A DNA stretch of 37,772 nt, taken from contig CABUXV010000016.1 in the NCBI GenBank assembly GCA_902495595.1, positions 1-37,772 of the forward strand, read 5' to 3'. The notes beneath the pieces were generated by a model that ran no database searches, was not told the origin of the DNA, and saw nothing but the letters and a program-made list of their open reading frames with translations. The first letter of the stretch is position 1. Each line of letters starts with the position of its first letter. The stretch is from an uncultured Eubacterium sp. Lineage in GTDB: Bacteria; Bacillota; Clostridia; Peptostreptococcales; Anaerovoracaceae. This document shows positions 24,192-32,130 of this stretch, piece by piece. The translations under genes and the position numbers were made by a program.

Positions 24192-24236
24192 TTGCCTCAA
24201 AACAAACGGTAAAATGTAATCAATCAGTTGAGTGAT
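24192..24236 (+). promoter_or_regulatory. Candidate promoter and operator for the thiol operon
   Basis: TTGCCT (24192-24197) and TGTAAT (24215-24220) are 17 bases apart. Just downstream is the inverted repeat ATCA-N6-TGAT (24223-24226 and 24233-24236), which could be a Crp/Fnr-type site for the preceding regulator. An alternative promoter is TTGAGT (24228-24233) with GATATT 17 bases later. Which is used cannot be decided by eye. Confidence 0.4.
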
Positions 24237-24277
24237 AATCCCATGATATAGATATTGCATTTAAGGAGGTAAAAACT

Positions 24278-24592
24278 ATGTTAGCGGAAGTTAAAATTAC
24301 AAAAGAAAATTTTGAAAATGAAGTTATCAATTCGGACAGACCTGTGCTAATCGATTTTTGGGCAGCATGGTGCGGACCATGCCGTATGATTGCGCCTGTA
24401 ATAAAAGAAATCGCAGAGGAATCAGACGGTAAATTTAAAGTGGCAAAGGTTAATGTAGATGAAGAACCGGAACTTGCGTCTGCATTTAGTATTATGAGCA
24501 TTCCTACGATGATAGTTTTTAAGGATGGAAAGCCATACAAAAAAGTCAGCGGGCTGCGTCCTAAATCAGAGCTTTTGGAATTATTGAAATAA
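24278..24592 (+). CDS. trxA: Thioredoxin
   Basis: A 104-residue thioredoxin with the active site W-C-G-P-C (Cys32, Cys35), the buried Asp near residue 26 in L-I-D-F-W-A-A-W, and the cis-Pro in S-I-P-T. It reduces disulfides in the cytoplasm using electrons from thioredoxin reductase or another donor. AAGGAGG precedes the ATG. Being first in an operon with a rhodanese and a CoA-disulfide reductase, it may reduce persulfides or mixed disulfides made by those enzymes. No thioredoxin reductase gene is in the window. Confidence 0.96.
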   Translation: MLAEVKITKENFENEVINSDRPVLIDFWAAWCGPCRMIAPVIKEIAEESDGKFKVAKVNVDEEPELASAFSIMSIPTMIVFKDGKPYKKVSGLRPKSELLELLK

Positions 24593-24604
24593 GGAGGAAG
24601 GGCA

Positions 24605-24931
24605 ATGAGTTTTTTTGATTTATTTAAAGGTCCCGATATTAACGATGGTATAAATGAAATGCAGGGAAAAAGAAATTCTGTGCTTTTGGATGTACGCACT
24701 GAAAGTGAGTATCGTGAAGCGCATATTCCGGGAAGTATTAATATTCCGCTTGATAAGCTGCAAATGGTACAGAATAAAATTCCGGAAAAGGGAACTTCTC
24801 TTTACGTTTATTGTCTCAGCGGAGCCAGAAGCCGCCAGGCGGTAAATTTTTTAAAACGATTTGGATATACAGATGTCAATGATTTGGGCGGAATACGCAA
24901 TTATAAAGGCAGAATTGAGAAAGGAGCTTAA
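24605..24931 (+). CDS. Single-domain rhodanese
   Basis: A 108-residue protein with one rhodanese domain. L-L-D-V-R-T-E-S-E-Y-R-E-A-H-I-P-G-S is the CH2A region, and the active loop is Y-C-L-S-G-A-R-S with Cys70 as the persulfide carrier. Rhodaneses move sulfane sulfur between thiols. The gene starts 12 bases after trxA with AAGGAGG and ends two bases before the CoA-disulfide reductase gene, so the three are clearly one operon. It resembles the rhodanese tail of the next protein, suggesting successive sulfur-transfer steps. Confidence 0.94.
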   Translation: MSFFDLFKGPDINDGINEMQGKRNSVLLDVRTESEYREAHIPGSINIPLDKLQMVQNKIPEKGTSLYVYCLSGARSRQAVNFLKRFGYTDVNDLGGIRNYKGRIEKGA

Positions 24932-24933
24932 AT

Positions 24934-26625
24934 ATGAAAGTAATAATCGTAGGCGGTGTTGCAGGCGGAGCATCTGCGGCAGCAAGAATAAGAAGATTGG
25001 ATGAAAATGCAGAAATTATTGTTTTTGAACGTACCGGATTCGTATCCTATGCCAACTGCGGACTGCCTTATTATATTGGCGGAGTGATTACAGAGGAAGA
25101 AGATTTAACCTTACAGACTCCGGGAAGCTTTTGGGATAGATTCAAGGTTGATATGCGTGTTCATCACGAAGTTACTGATATAAATACTGATAAAAGAACG
25201 GTTACTGTCAGAGACTTTAAGACAGGCAAAACATATGAGGAAAGTTATGATAAACTTATCCTGTCGCCGGGGGCAAAACCGATACATCCTGATGCACACG
25301 GTATGGATAATGATAAAGTTTTTACACTGCGCACTGTTGAGGATACCCTGGGAATTCATAAGTTTATCGATGATAGCAATGTTAAAAAAGCAGCAGTAAT
25401 CGGCGGAGGATTTATTGGGATTGAAGCTGCCGAAAATCTTGCGCGCAGGGGAATTGAGGTGACTTTGATTCAGCGTTCATCGCATGTGCTTCCGCCTTTT
25501 GACTATGATATGGCTTGCATTATACACACGCAGATGGAAAAAAACGGCATAAATCTTCTTCTGAATACCGAGGTTGATGAAGTAACGGAAAATGATAATG
25601 GTCTTATTCTTAAGACTTCTGACGGATGTGAGATTGAATCGGATATGGTATTGCTTGCAATAGGTGTAGCGCCTGATTCATCGCTTGCCGAGAAAGCAGG
25701 TTTAGAGCGCGGGATTAAAGGCAGTATTGTTGTAAACGAGCGTATGGAAACATCCAAAGAGGATATTTACGCTGTAGGAGACGCTGTTGAAGTAAGGCAT
25801 TTTGTTACCGGAAATAAAGCGGTTATAGCACTTGCAGGACCTGCAAATAAGCAGGGGCGTATTGCAGCGGATAACGTATGCGGCTACAGCAGTGTTTTTA
25901 CCGGTTCTCAGGGTTCATCGGTAATTAAATTGTTTGATATGACTGCGGCATCGACAGGAATTAATGAAACTGCCGCAAAGGCAGCCGGGATTGAATATGA
26001 GCGTATCGTTCTGTCGCCTTCATCGCATGCGGGATATTATCCGGGAGGCAGAATTATGACTATGAAGATTCTTTATGAAAAGAATACTTTGAAAATCCTC
26101 GGCGCTCAGATTGTAGGATTTGAGGGTGTAGACAAAAGAATTGACGTCATAGCGACGGCGATCCGCGCCGGTATGAAAGCTGTTGAGCTTGCAGAGCTTG
26201 ACCTTGCATATGCGCCTCCGTATTCTTCGGCAAAAGACCCTGTGAACATGGCTGGATTTATGATTGAGAATATTGTATCGGGAAAAATAAAACAGTTTCA
26301 TCACGATGAAATTGACAATCTGCCGCGGGATGGAAGCGTAACATTGCTTGATACGAGAACACCGATGGAATACAGCAGGGGCAATGCAGAGGGCTTTGTA
26401 AATATACCAGTAGATGAGCTGCGTGAAAGGCTTGATGAAATTCCTCATGGAAAACCGGTTTATGTAATGTGCCAAAGCGGTATACGAAGCTATATTGCGT
26501 GCAGGATTCTTATGCAGAACGGATATGACTGCTATAATTTCTCCGGAGGATATCATTTCTATGATATTGTCAAAAAGGGGAGAAGACAGGCAACATCAAC
26601 ATATTCATGCGGAATGCGCAAATAA
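24934..26625 (+). CDS. CoA-disulfide reductase with C-terminal rhodanese domain
   Basis: The 563-residue flavoprotein begins with the FAD-binding V-I-I-V-G-G-V-A-G-G. It has the single redox-active Cys42 in S-Y-A-N-C-G-L-P-Y-Y-I-G-G, the mark of CoA-disulfide reductases rather than two-Cys disulfide reductases. A second nucleotide-binding motif, V-I-G-G-G-F-I-G-I-E, lies near 153-162. Residues about 460-555 form a rhodanese domain with active loop C-Q-S-G-I-R-S (Cys513). Fusions of this kind reduce CoA-persulfide and polysulfide with NAD(P)H. A role in handling sulfane sulfur or maintaining CoA thiol is likely. The extra Cys near the C-terminus (Y-S-C-G-M) is unexplained. Confidence 0.95.
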   Translation: MKVIIVGGVAGGASAAARIRRLDENAEIIVFERTGFVSYANCGLPYYIGGVITEEEDLTLQTPGSFWDRFKVDMRVHHEVTDINTDKRTVTVRDFKTGKTYEESYDKLILSPGAKPIHPDAHGMDNDKVFTLRTVEDTLGIHKFIDDSNVKKAAVIGGGFIGIEAAENLARRGIEVTLIQRSSHVLPPFDYDMACIIHTQMEKNGINLLLNTEVDEVTENDNGLILKTSDGCEIESDMVLLAIGVAPDSSLAEKAGLERGIKGSIVVNERMETSKEDIYAVGDAVEVRHFVTGNKAVIALAGPANKQGRIAADNVCGYSSVFTGSQGSSVIKLFDMTAASTGINETAAKAAGIEYERIVLSPSSHAGYYPGGRIMTMKILYEKNTLKILGAQIVGFEGVDKRIDVIATAIRAGMKAVELAELDLAYAPPYSSAKDPVNMAGFMIENIVSGKIKQFHHDEIDNLPRDGSVTLLDTRTPMEYSRGNAEGFVNIPVDELRERLDEIPHGKPVYVMCQSGIRSYIACRILMQNGYDCYNFSGGYHFYDIVKKGRRQATSTYSCGMRK

Positions 26626-26692
26626 GCGGCGGCAAAATGTATGAATAAAACAAAGATGAGAAATCCGCGATAAATTAAAAAGCGATAAATTA

Positions 26693-26735
26693 AAAAAACG
26701 TGCGGCAGCATAGCTTTTGCTTCCGTACGTTTTTT
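26693..26735. terminator. Terminator after the CoA-disulfide reductase gene
   Basis: AAAAAACGTGCGG (26693-26705) pairs with CCGTACGTTTTTT (26723-26735) over 13 positions with one G-U pair. A-tract on one side and T-tract on the other allow it to work in both directions. Confidence 0.88.
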
Positions 26736-26747
26736 ACGTAGCGAGAA

Positions 26748-27001
26748 ATATCCAAACAGGTTTAATATGCGAATATTTTGGATAAAAATTACTTGTTTTC
26801 CGAGGATACTCGGAGTGGATTATCCAAAATTCGAGTTTAAAGGATGTTTTGGTTGAAAAAATGCAAATATATTCCAAATATAGCCTGGGGTTTATCCAAA
26901 AGGTCGTTATAAATGGTATTATTGGTTATTTGTGAATTTTTTACAGTCCGTATAAGCGGGATTTTATCCAAAAGTATACGGTATATTATGATTTTGGATA
27001 A
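26748..27001. repeat. Four degenerate palindromic units at a 72-bp period
   Basis: TATCCAAA begins at 26749, 26821, 26893 and 26965, exactly 72 bases apart. In the last three units the fuller form is TTATCCAAAA. Each is followed after 17-18 bases by a complementary arm: TTTTGGATAA at 26776 and 26992, and weaker forms TTTTGGTTGA at 26847 and TATTGGTTAT at 26920. Units 1 and 4 are therefore near-perfect or perfect palindromes, and units 2 and 3 are decayed. A G-rich stretch (such as GGAGTGG, CTGGGG, GCGGG) precedes units 2-4. The region lies between convergent genes, so it is not an ordinary promoter. No known repeat family was recognised. Confidence 0.85.
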
Positions 27002-27061
27002 TTTTAATTTTTAACCGTATAACTGCCACAGCTGCCTTTATTGAAAGGAAGACTCTTGGCT

Positions 27062-27595
27062 TCAGCTCAGTTTCATATTATCTATTCCTCTGTTTTTGAT
27101 TCGTCTCATATAGAAGCTTATCAGGAAAGTAAATATGAAATCGTACAGAATCATCATGAAAATTCCTGCGGCAATTAGAAGTCCTAAAGGATAGTCGGGA
27201 AGATTAATGCTTCCTAAAAGAAGTTCTTTAAATCCAAGAAGCGCAGCCGAAAGCAATGCGGCAAAGAAAGCTGCTTTTACGACCAGCTGTATGATCCGGG
27301 AAGATAGTTTTTCAATATAAAATTTCAGTATTCCGTAATAACCGAATAAAAAGGCGTAGGGAATTACAGCCAGTTTATTCGGAACTATTATCAAACTTAG
27401 AATTACTGCGGCAACGTAGAGCATAATACCGCCCCTTACGCCTGACTCTATTATCATTACTGCTGTAAACAATGAGCTTACGGCAAAAAGCGTCAGTTCT
27501 ATTCCGGGTATTACCGACCCGCCGAAAATGAATGCAACAGTAAGCGCGAGACAAATCCCGCCCAATGCGATTTTAGATGTTTTCGTTTCTTTCAA
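27062..27595 (-). CDS. Integral membrane protein of unknown function
   Basis: A 177-residue very hydrophobic protein with five or six predicted membrane segments and a short charged C-terminus. I do not recognise a family with certainty; its size and small-residue-rich first helix (A-L-G-G-I-C-L-A-L-T-V-A-F) resemble substrate-binding S components of ECF transporters, but no ATPase or T component is adjacent. It lies 18 bases downstream of the J-domain gene and is the last gene of a three-gene minus-strand cluster. The 72-bp palindrome array begins about 60 bases beyond its stop. Confidence 0.8.
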   Translation of the reverse strand: MKETKTSKIALGGICLALTVAFIFGGSVIPGIELTLFAVSSLFTAVMIIESGVRGGIMLYVAAVILSLIIVPNKLAVIPYAFLFGYYGILKFYIEKLSSRIIQLVVKAAFFAALLSAALLGFKELLLGSINLPDYPLGLLIAAGIFMMILYDFIFTFLISFYMRRIKNRGIDNMKLS

Positions 27596-27613
27596 TTTAT
27601 TACACCTTTATTC

Positions 27614-28159
27614 TTAAATACAGTCGCAGCAGCAGTCAGCGCATATATAGCACTGGAGAGCCTGACAGCACATATCGTCGTTACGCCCGTAGCCGCGTCC
27701 GTAAGCCTGACTTTGATACTGACCTCCCATATTGATTATACGTCCGTAAGCCTGGCTGTATTCTATATTGCTTGGATCCATATCTGCAGCGGTTTTTATC
27801 TTATTCATGGCATCATCGTACCAGCCTTTTCTGTAGGAGACCATGCCTGAAAGGAAGAACCATTCTGCGCTTCTGTCATTGGTATTGTTTAAAAGTCTTT
27901 CGGCTTCACGCAGATTATTTGCATCTATATATCTTCGTATCTGCATATAGTCGGGAGTGCCTCCGCCGTTTCTCATTCCGCCTTTCATGAGCATATCGTA
28001 AGCCTTATTTATTTCCTGAAGTTTTTCTTTTGCCAAATCTGATAAAGGATTGTTTTCATATTTATCAGGATGATATTTTTTAACAAGTTCTTTATAAGCT
28101 TTTTTAATTTCTTCGTCAGAGGCGTTTTCAGATACGCCTAAAACTTCATATGGATTCAT
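27614..28159 (-). CDS. J-domain protein with Cys-rich tail
   Basis: The first 65 residues form a J domain, which stimulates DnaK ATPase: N-P-Y-E-V-L-G-V, then Y-H-P-D-K containing the essential H-P-D. After a linker, residues about 90-145 look like a TPR-type helical pair (A-E-R-L-L-N-N and A-M-N-K-I-K-T-A-A-D-M-D-P-S). The protein ends in an unusual tail with eight Cys in its last 18 residues (C-C-Q-A-L-Q-C then Y-I-C-A-D-C-C-C-D-C). I chose ATG 28159 over a TTG one codon earlier; GGAGAAA lies upstream. It is not a full DnaJ, lacking the Gly/Phe and zinc-finger regions. The Cys tail could bind metal or be lipid-modified. Confidence 0.9.
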   Translation of the reverse strand: MNPYEVLGVSENASDEEIKKAYKELVKKYHPDKYENNPLSDLAKEKLQEINKAYDMLMKGGMRNGGGTPDYMQIRRYIDANNLREAERLLNNTNDRSAEWFFLSGMVSYRKGWYDDAMNKIKTAADMDPSNIEYSQAYGRIINMGGQYQSQAYGRGYGRNDDMCCQALQCYICADCCCDCI

Positions 28160-28183
28160 CAATTTCTCCTTTTATTTATTGTT

Positions 28184-29071
28184 TTAAATTCTTTTGTCTT
28201 CTTCAACTCTTGCAATAATTTCTTCCGTCTTTCTGTTAAGTCCGAAGTAAATTATATTATCTATTATACCCTGATTCTTTTTTATATCAAGACTGTCTAT
28301 ACATTCGCTGGTTACAGCTAAATAATGAAATAGGTTGAAACGAAGATTATCTTCTATCCTCTCTCTGAAAGCTGCTGCTGATTCAAGGTTTTTGTCATAT
28401 TCAAATCTATAGAGCAGAGGATTGTAAGCGCCGGTTTTAATATTATCTTCGATGTCGTCAACAGCATCTATCATGTATATCCACTTTCCCATATGATAGC
28501 CGATCTGTTTTATCTCGTCGTAGTATGGGGAACTTCCGTAAAGTTTTTTTACGCCCTCCGAAAAGATAGCTTCCATTATTTTGGAAAAGGATTCGGCAGC
28601 CATGTCAATGCTGTTGCATCTGCTGTCTTCAAGTTCGGAAAGGCTGGTTAGATTATTTTCAATTTGCCTGCAAAGCTGGGGATATTTATTTTTAAGTTTT
28701 TTAAATATCCTTTTAAGAAGCAGCACCGTGGCTTTTGCATACAGCCGTCCTTCATCTTTTGCGTCATCCAGCAGCTTATACCATGCCAGTATAAGCATTA
28801 CATCTGCCGAATAATCGACAGCATCGTTGTAAATCAGAGTTTTTTTCTTAATGTGATGTACGGCGCAGTGCTCGCTTTGAGGAAGATCCGGATTTTCATC
28901 AAGAGACGCTAAAAGTATGGCAAGAAATGCAGCGTCATAACTTAGCGTCATTCTGGGAAGCTGACCGTATCGTCTTCCTATGGATTTACATATACCACAG
29001 TAATATCCGCAGTATATTTCATATTCACGAACCTTGAGTTCGCCCTTGTCTATTTTAACATATCCCAACAT
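28184..29071 (-). CDS. DUF5685-like helical protein with Asp-rich motifs
   Basis: The 295-residue protein resembles the uncharacterised DUF5685 family by my recollection. It has three Cys at 21, 25 and 28 (C-G-Y-Y-C-G-I-C). Two Asp-rich motifs follow on predicted helices: L-D-D-A-K-D-E (101-107) and D-A-V-D-D-I-E-D-N (202-210). The spacing of about 100 residues and the all-helical character recall class I isoprenoid synthases, where such motifs bind Mg-diphosphate; this is inference. It starts the cluster with the J-domain gene 24 bases downstream. Its start codon has no visible ribosome site and lies very close to a -10 box, suggesting a leaderless message. Confidence 0.82.
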   Translation of the reverse strand: MLGYVKIDKGELKVREYEIYCGYYCGICKSIGRRYGQLPRMTLSYDAAFLAILLASLDENPDLPQSEHCAVHHIKKKTLIYNDAVDYSADVMLILAWYKLLDDAKDEGRLYAKATVLLLKRIFKKLKNKYPQLCRQIENNLTSLSELEDSRCNSIDMAAESFSKIMEAIFSEGVKKLYGSSPYYDEIKQIGYHMGKWIYMIDAVDDIEDNIKTGAYNPLLYRFEYDKNLESAAAFRERIEDNLRFNLFHYLAVTSECIDSLDIKKNQGIIDNIIYFGLNRKTEEIIARVEEDKRI

Positions 29072-29079
29072 ACGAAAAG

Positions 29080-29106
29080 ATTATCACATAAAAGTGTAGA
29101 ATTCAA
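29080..29106 (-). promoter_or_regulatory. Extended -10 promoter immediately before the DUF5685 gene
   Basis: Read on the minus strand, the bases before the ATG at 29071 contain TGTGATAAT (extended -10, about 29079-29087) and an upstream TTGAAT (29106-29101). Only about nine bases separate the -10 box from the ATG, so transcription would begin at or within a few bases of the start codon. Confidence 0.5.
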
Positions 29107-29154
29107 ATAAATACTGTGAAGTTTGTGTTTTTTTAGAGAACTTATAAGAGAAAT

Positions 29155-29210
29155 ATTAAAAAAGAGCCGGATAAGAATTTTCATAAAATGAAAATAACTT
29201 TAACCGACCC
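29155..29210 (-). terminator. Terminator of the Bce-type permease gene
   Basis: On the minus strand GGGTCGG (29210-29204) pairs with CCGGCTC (29170-29164) including two G-T pairs. Inside, ATTTTCAT and ATGAAAAT (29195-29188 and 29184-29177) form a second stem. TTTTTT follows. It ends the antimicrobial-peptide ABC operon. Confidence 0.75.
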
Positions 29211-29234
29211 TTTACAGACCATTTATCTTTGGTT

Positions 29235-31259
29235 TTAATGTTTTACTATTCCGTAGTACAGCCTGGAAGTAAGAATGTAAACCAGAGTGTAAAATAATGC
29301 AAAAGCTATGAAACAGCCTCCGGTGCACAATGCAAAAAGCTTTATATCAAACAGGTTCATCAGCGCAAGTATCCTGTATATGAACGGAAATGCAAAGGCG
29401 ATGTGTATTCCTGCGGTAATAAGAGGCAGGAAGAAAACAGACAGTATCTGGGAGTTTATTGATTTTTTTACCTTTCTGTGACTCATTCCCACATTCTGCA
29501 TTATTTCAAACCGTTCTTTATCCTCAAATCCCTCGGTTATCTGTTTGTAGTACATTATAAGCACAGTTGCCATTATAAACAGCAGAGCAAGGAAAATACA
29601 TATGAACAGCATACCTGTAAAGGGGAGTCCAAAGGAATCCTCTTCAGCGGATGCGCATTTTATATAGCCTGAAAAGTCTTTTCCGAGAGCATCTGAATAG
29701 AGTTTGCTGTTTACACTTTCGTATGCTTTTATTATTTCAGCTTTGTTGTCATCACGCAGGCCTTTAACATCGGCAGTATATTTTGTCATTATAAAGGATG
29801 CGCTTTCGCCGTATGCTTCAAACTGTTTATCCAAAAGCATTTTTATTGAATCCATATCTTTGACTACGATAAAATATCCGTTTGAAATATAAGCCGTGCT
29901 GATACCGTCTTTCATAAATTCGTCTATATTCTTTTTTACGTGAAGAGTAGTATCAAATACGTTTATTTCATCGCTTTTCAACGGAGTTCTTGTAGAATAT
30001 ACAAGTACTTCTCCGTCTTTAAGACTTTCATTGTTACCCGTATTTTTATTGTAATCATCAAGCGTTACAAATGATAAGGTCGATACGTTATTATATGCTT
30101 TTAAAGCGGATAGTCCTGAAAATTCTTTTGTATTTGTATTAAAATAATTCTTCTCCTTATCATATACTGCTGAAAATGACAGATTCTTATATAAAACCCT
30201 GTCCTCTAATTCTAATCCCTCGTCTTTAAAAGCATTTTCGACAGCGCTGATGACTTCCTCGAGATCCGGGTCGTCAGACATTGCAGTGATCTCTATTTCC
30301 GTAGGATACCTTTTGTTGAATGAATCCTCGATACCAAAGTGCATGGTAAGGGTAGAGGCAAGCATGACAAGCACCATGGTGGAGAGTATACATATATTGG
30401 CAAGACCTACCGCGTTTCTCTTCATTCTGTACATCATAGAAGAAACGCTTACAAAATGTCCGGTTTTGTAGTAGTAGTTTTTATTCTTTTTTAAAATTTT
30501 GAGCAAAGCGATGCTGCCGGCTGTAAATATCAGGTATGTACCTATTATTACGAGCAGTACGGCGATAAAGAACAGTCCAAAAGCAGCTATAGGATTGGTT
30601 GTAGTAAGGGAAATAATATATCCTGAGGCAAGGCATATAACTCCGAGCACAGCCAGAATCCATTTTGTTTTAGGTTCCCTTTCTCCTGTATTATCACTTT
30701 TGAGAAGTTCTACAGGTTTTGCCTTGTAAATCTGTCTTACAGAGTTTATAAATATAAGCAGGAATATGATGCCGAACAGCCTTAAGGTATGGATAATTCC
30801 AATTTTTGATATATAAAACCCCATGGGAATATTCGAATCGAACATATGCGACATCACAAGATACATGAACTTATCCATAAGAATTCCCAGAAGAATGCCT
30901 ACTGCCAGGGTTATGATAAATGTATATATGTTTTCAACGAGCATTATCCTGGATATATGTTTCTTATCCATGCCCAGTATGTTATAAAGTCCGAATTCTC
31001 CTTTTCTCCGCTTTATCAGGAAGCTGTTTATATAAAACAGAAATATTACGGCGAATATGGAAATTATCCCGATTCCGAATCCCATGTATGACTGTATATA
31101 ATTGCCTCCCCACATATCAGCAATTTTCTCGTTGCTGCTAAGGGAACATATGATGTAGTAAATTGATATGGTGAATATACAGGAGAGCATATACGGAAGA
31201 TATGTTTTTCTGTTTCCCTTAATATTTATAAATGCCATTTTCAGATAAAGCTTAGCCAT
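29235..31259 (-). CDS. BceB-type ABC transporter permease
   Basis: The 674-residue protein begins at ATG 31259 (M-A-K-L-Y-L-K-M-A-F-I-N-I-K-G-N), eight bases inside the end of the ATPase gene; a GTG nine bases earlier is less likely. About ten membrane helices are predicted, with a large outside domain of about 200 residues (roughly 320-540) between the seventh and eighth, the mark of BceB/YtsD permeases. FtsX-like cores lie at both ends. Such permeases bind peptide antibiotics such as bacitracin or lantibiotics through the outside domain, release them from their lipid target and signal to the partner kinase. Substrate cannot be read from sequence. Confidence 0.93.
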   Translation of the reverse strand: MAKLYLKMAFINIKGNRKTYLPYMLSCIFTISIYYIICSLSSNEKIADMWGGNYIQSYMGFGIGIISIFAVIFLFYINSFLIKRRKGEFGLYNILGMDKKHISRIMLVENIYTFIITLAVGILLGILMDKFMYLVMSHMFDSNIPMGFYISKIGIIHTLRLFGIIFLLIFINSVRQIYKAKPVELLKSDNTGEREPKTKWILAVLGVICLASGYIISLTTTNPIAAFGLFFIAVLLVIIGTYLIFTAGSIALLKILKKNKNYYYKTGHFVSVSSMMYRMKRNAVGLANICILSTMVLVMLASTLTMHFGIEDSFNKRYPTEIEITAMSDDPDLEEVISAVENAFKDEGLELEDRVLYKNLSFSAVYDKEKNYFNTNTKEFSGLSALKAYNNVSTLSFVTLDDYNKNTGNNESLKDGEVLVYSTRTPLKSDEINVFDTTLHVKKNIDEFMKDGISTAYISNGYFIVVKDMDSIKMLLDKQFEAYGESASFIMTKYTADVKGLRDDNKAEIIKAYESVNSKLYSDALGKDFSGYIKCASAEEDSFGLPFTGMLFICIFLALLFIMATVLIMYYKQITEGFEDKERFEIMQNVGMSHRKVKKSINSQILSVFFLPLITAGIHIAFAFPFIYRILALMNLFDIKLFALCTGGCFIAFALFYTLVYILTSRLYYGIVKH

Positions 31260-32019
31260 TGATACCACCGCCTGTTGCCATAGTTGTCAATGTATCGGAA
31301 ATCTTTTGAAACATTTCTTCTTTGGATGAATTCCCTTTGTACATCTGATGAAATACAGTACCGTCATTTATGAACAGTACGCGTTTGGCATGACTTGCCG
31401 CCTTTATGGAATGTGTAACCATGATTATGGTCTGACCTTCATTGTTTATCTGTGTGAACAGGTTAAGAAGGTCATCTGCCGACTTGGAATCAAGCGCTCC
31501 TGTAGGTTCATCTGCGAGGATGAGCTTAGGCAGCGTTATGAGCGCTCTTGCAACGGCTGCGCGCTGTTTTTGTCCTCCTGAAACTTCGTATGGATATTTG
31601 TATAAAAGCTGCGAAATACTGAGTTTTGATGCCAGAGGTTTAAGTCTTTTGTTCATTTCATTAAACTTCTTGCCTGAAAGAACAAGCGGCAGAAGTATAT
31701 TATCCATAAGATTAAAAGTATCAAGCAAGTTAAAATCCTGAAACACGAAGCCGAGATTGTTTCGCCTGAAAGCAGAAATTTCCTTTTCGCTGATTGCGGT
31801 TATATCCTTTCCTTCAAGGAGCACCGTTCCTCTCGTGGGTTTGTCAAGAGCTGCCAGTATATTGAGCAGTGTGGTTTTCCCCGAACCCGATTCCCCCATG
31901 ATAGCCACATACTCGCCTTCTTCTACGGAAAATGACACATTGCTGAGAGCCTGCACATTGTTTCCGCCAAAACGTGTGGTGTATATTTTTTTTAAGTTGT
32001 TTACTTCTAAAATAGCCAT
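31252..32019 (-). CDS. BceA-type ABC transporter ATPase
   Basis: The 255-residue ATPase has Walker A G-E-S-G-S-G-K-T-T (about 40-48), Q-loop F-Q-D-F-N-L-L-D, signature V-S-G-G-Q-K-Q-R, Walker B L-I-L-A-D-E-P-T-G-A-L-D and switch His V-T-H-S. The I-L-A-D-E-P-T-G-A-L-D-S form is characteristic of the Bce group. AAAGGAGGT precedes the ATG. The coding end overlaps the permease start. It follows the kinase gene after 111 bases that carry a regulated-looking promoter. Confidence 0.96.
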   Translation of the reverse strand: MAILEVNNLKKIYTTRFGGNNVQALSNVSFSVEEGEYVAIMGESGSGKTTLLNILAALDKPTRGTVLLEGKDITAISEKEISAFRRNNLGFVFQDFNLLDTFNLMDNILLPLVLSGKKFNEMNKRLKPLASKLSISQLLYKYPYEVSGGQKQRAAVARALITLPKLILADEPTGALDSKSADDLLNLFTQINNEGQTIIMVTHSIKAASHAKRVLFINDGTVFHQMYKGNSSKEEMFQKISDTLTTMATGGGING

Positions 32020-32078
32020 TTGGCATACCTCCTTTTAATTTCTGCAATAAGCTTAACAAATATCAGGGTATGCTGCCA

Positions 32079-32114
32079 TTTATCTTCCTTACATATAGCA
32101 TGTTAAATCTTACA
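32079..32114 (-). promoter_or_regulatory. Bce-type operon promoter with TGTAAG sites
   Basis: On the minus strand TTAACA (32106-32101) and GATAAA (32084-32079) are 16 bases apart. TGTAAG lies just upstream of the -35 (32114-32109) and again within the spacer (32093-32088), 21 bases centre to centre, two helical turns. The same hexamer occurs as a direct repeat before the other ABC operon at 20078-20094. The regulator at 33803 is the likely binder. Confidence 0.5.
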
Positions 32115-32130
32115 CTTTTGAAAGATTAGC

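Noticed and set aside
26748..27001. CRISPR array
   Set aside because: The repeated arms are only 8-10 bases, alternate in orientation, and the sequences between them are partly related; no cas genes are present.
29829..29840. Further copy of the TTATCCAAAA motif
   Set aside because: It lies alone inside the BceB-type permease coding sequence without a complementary arm or 72-bp spacing, so it is best taken as chance.
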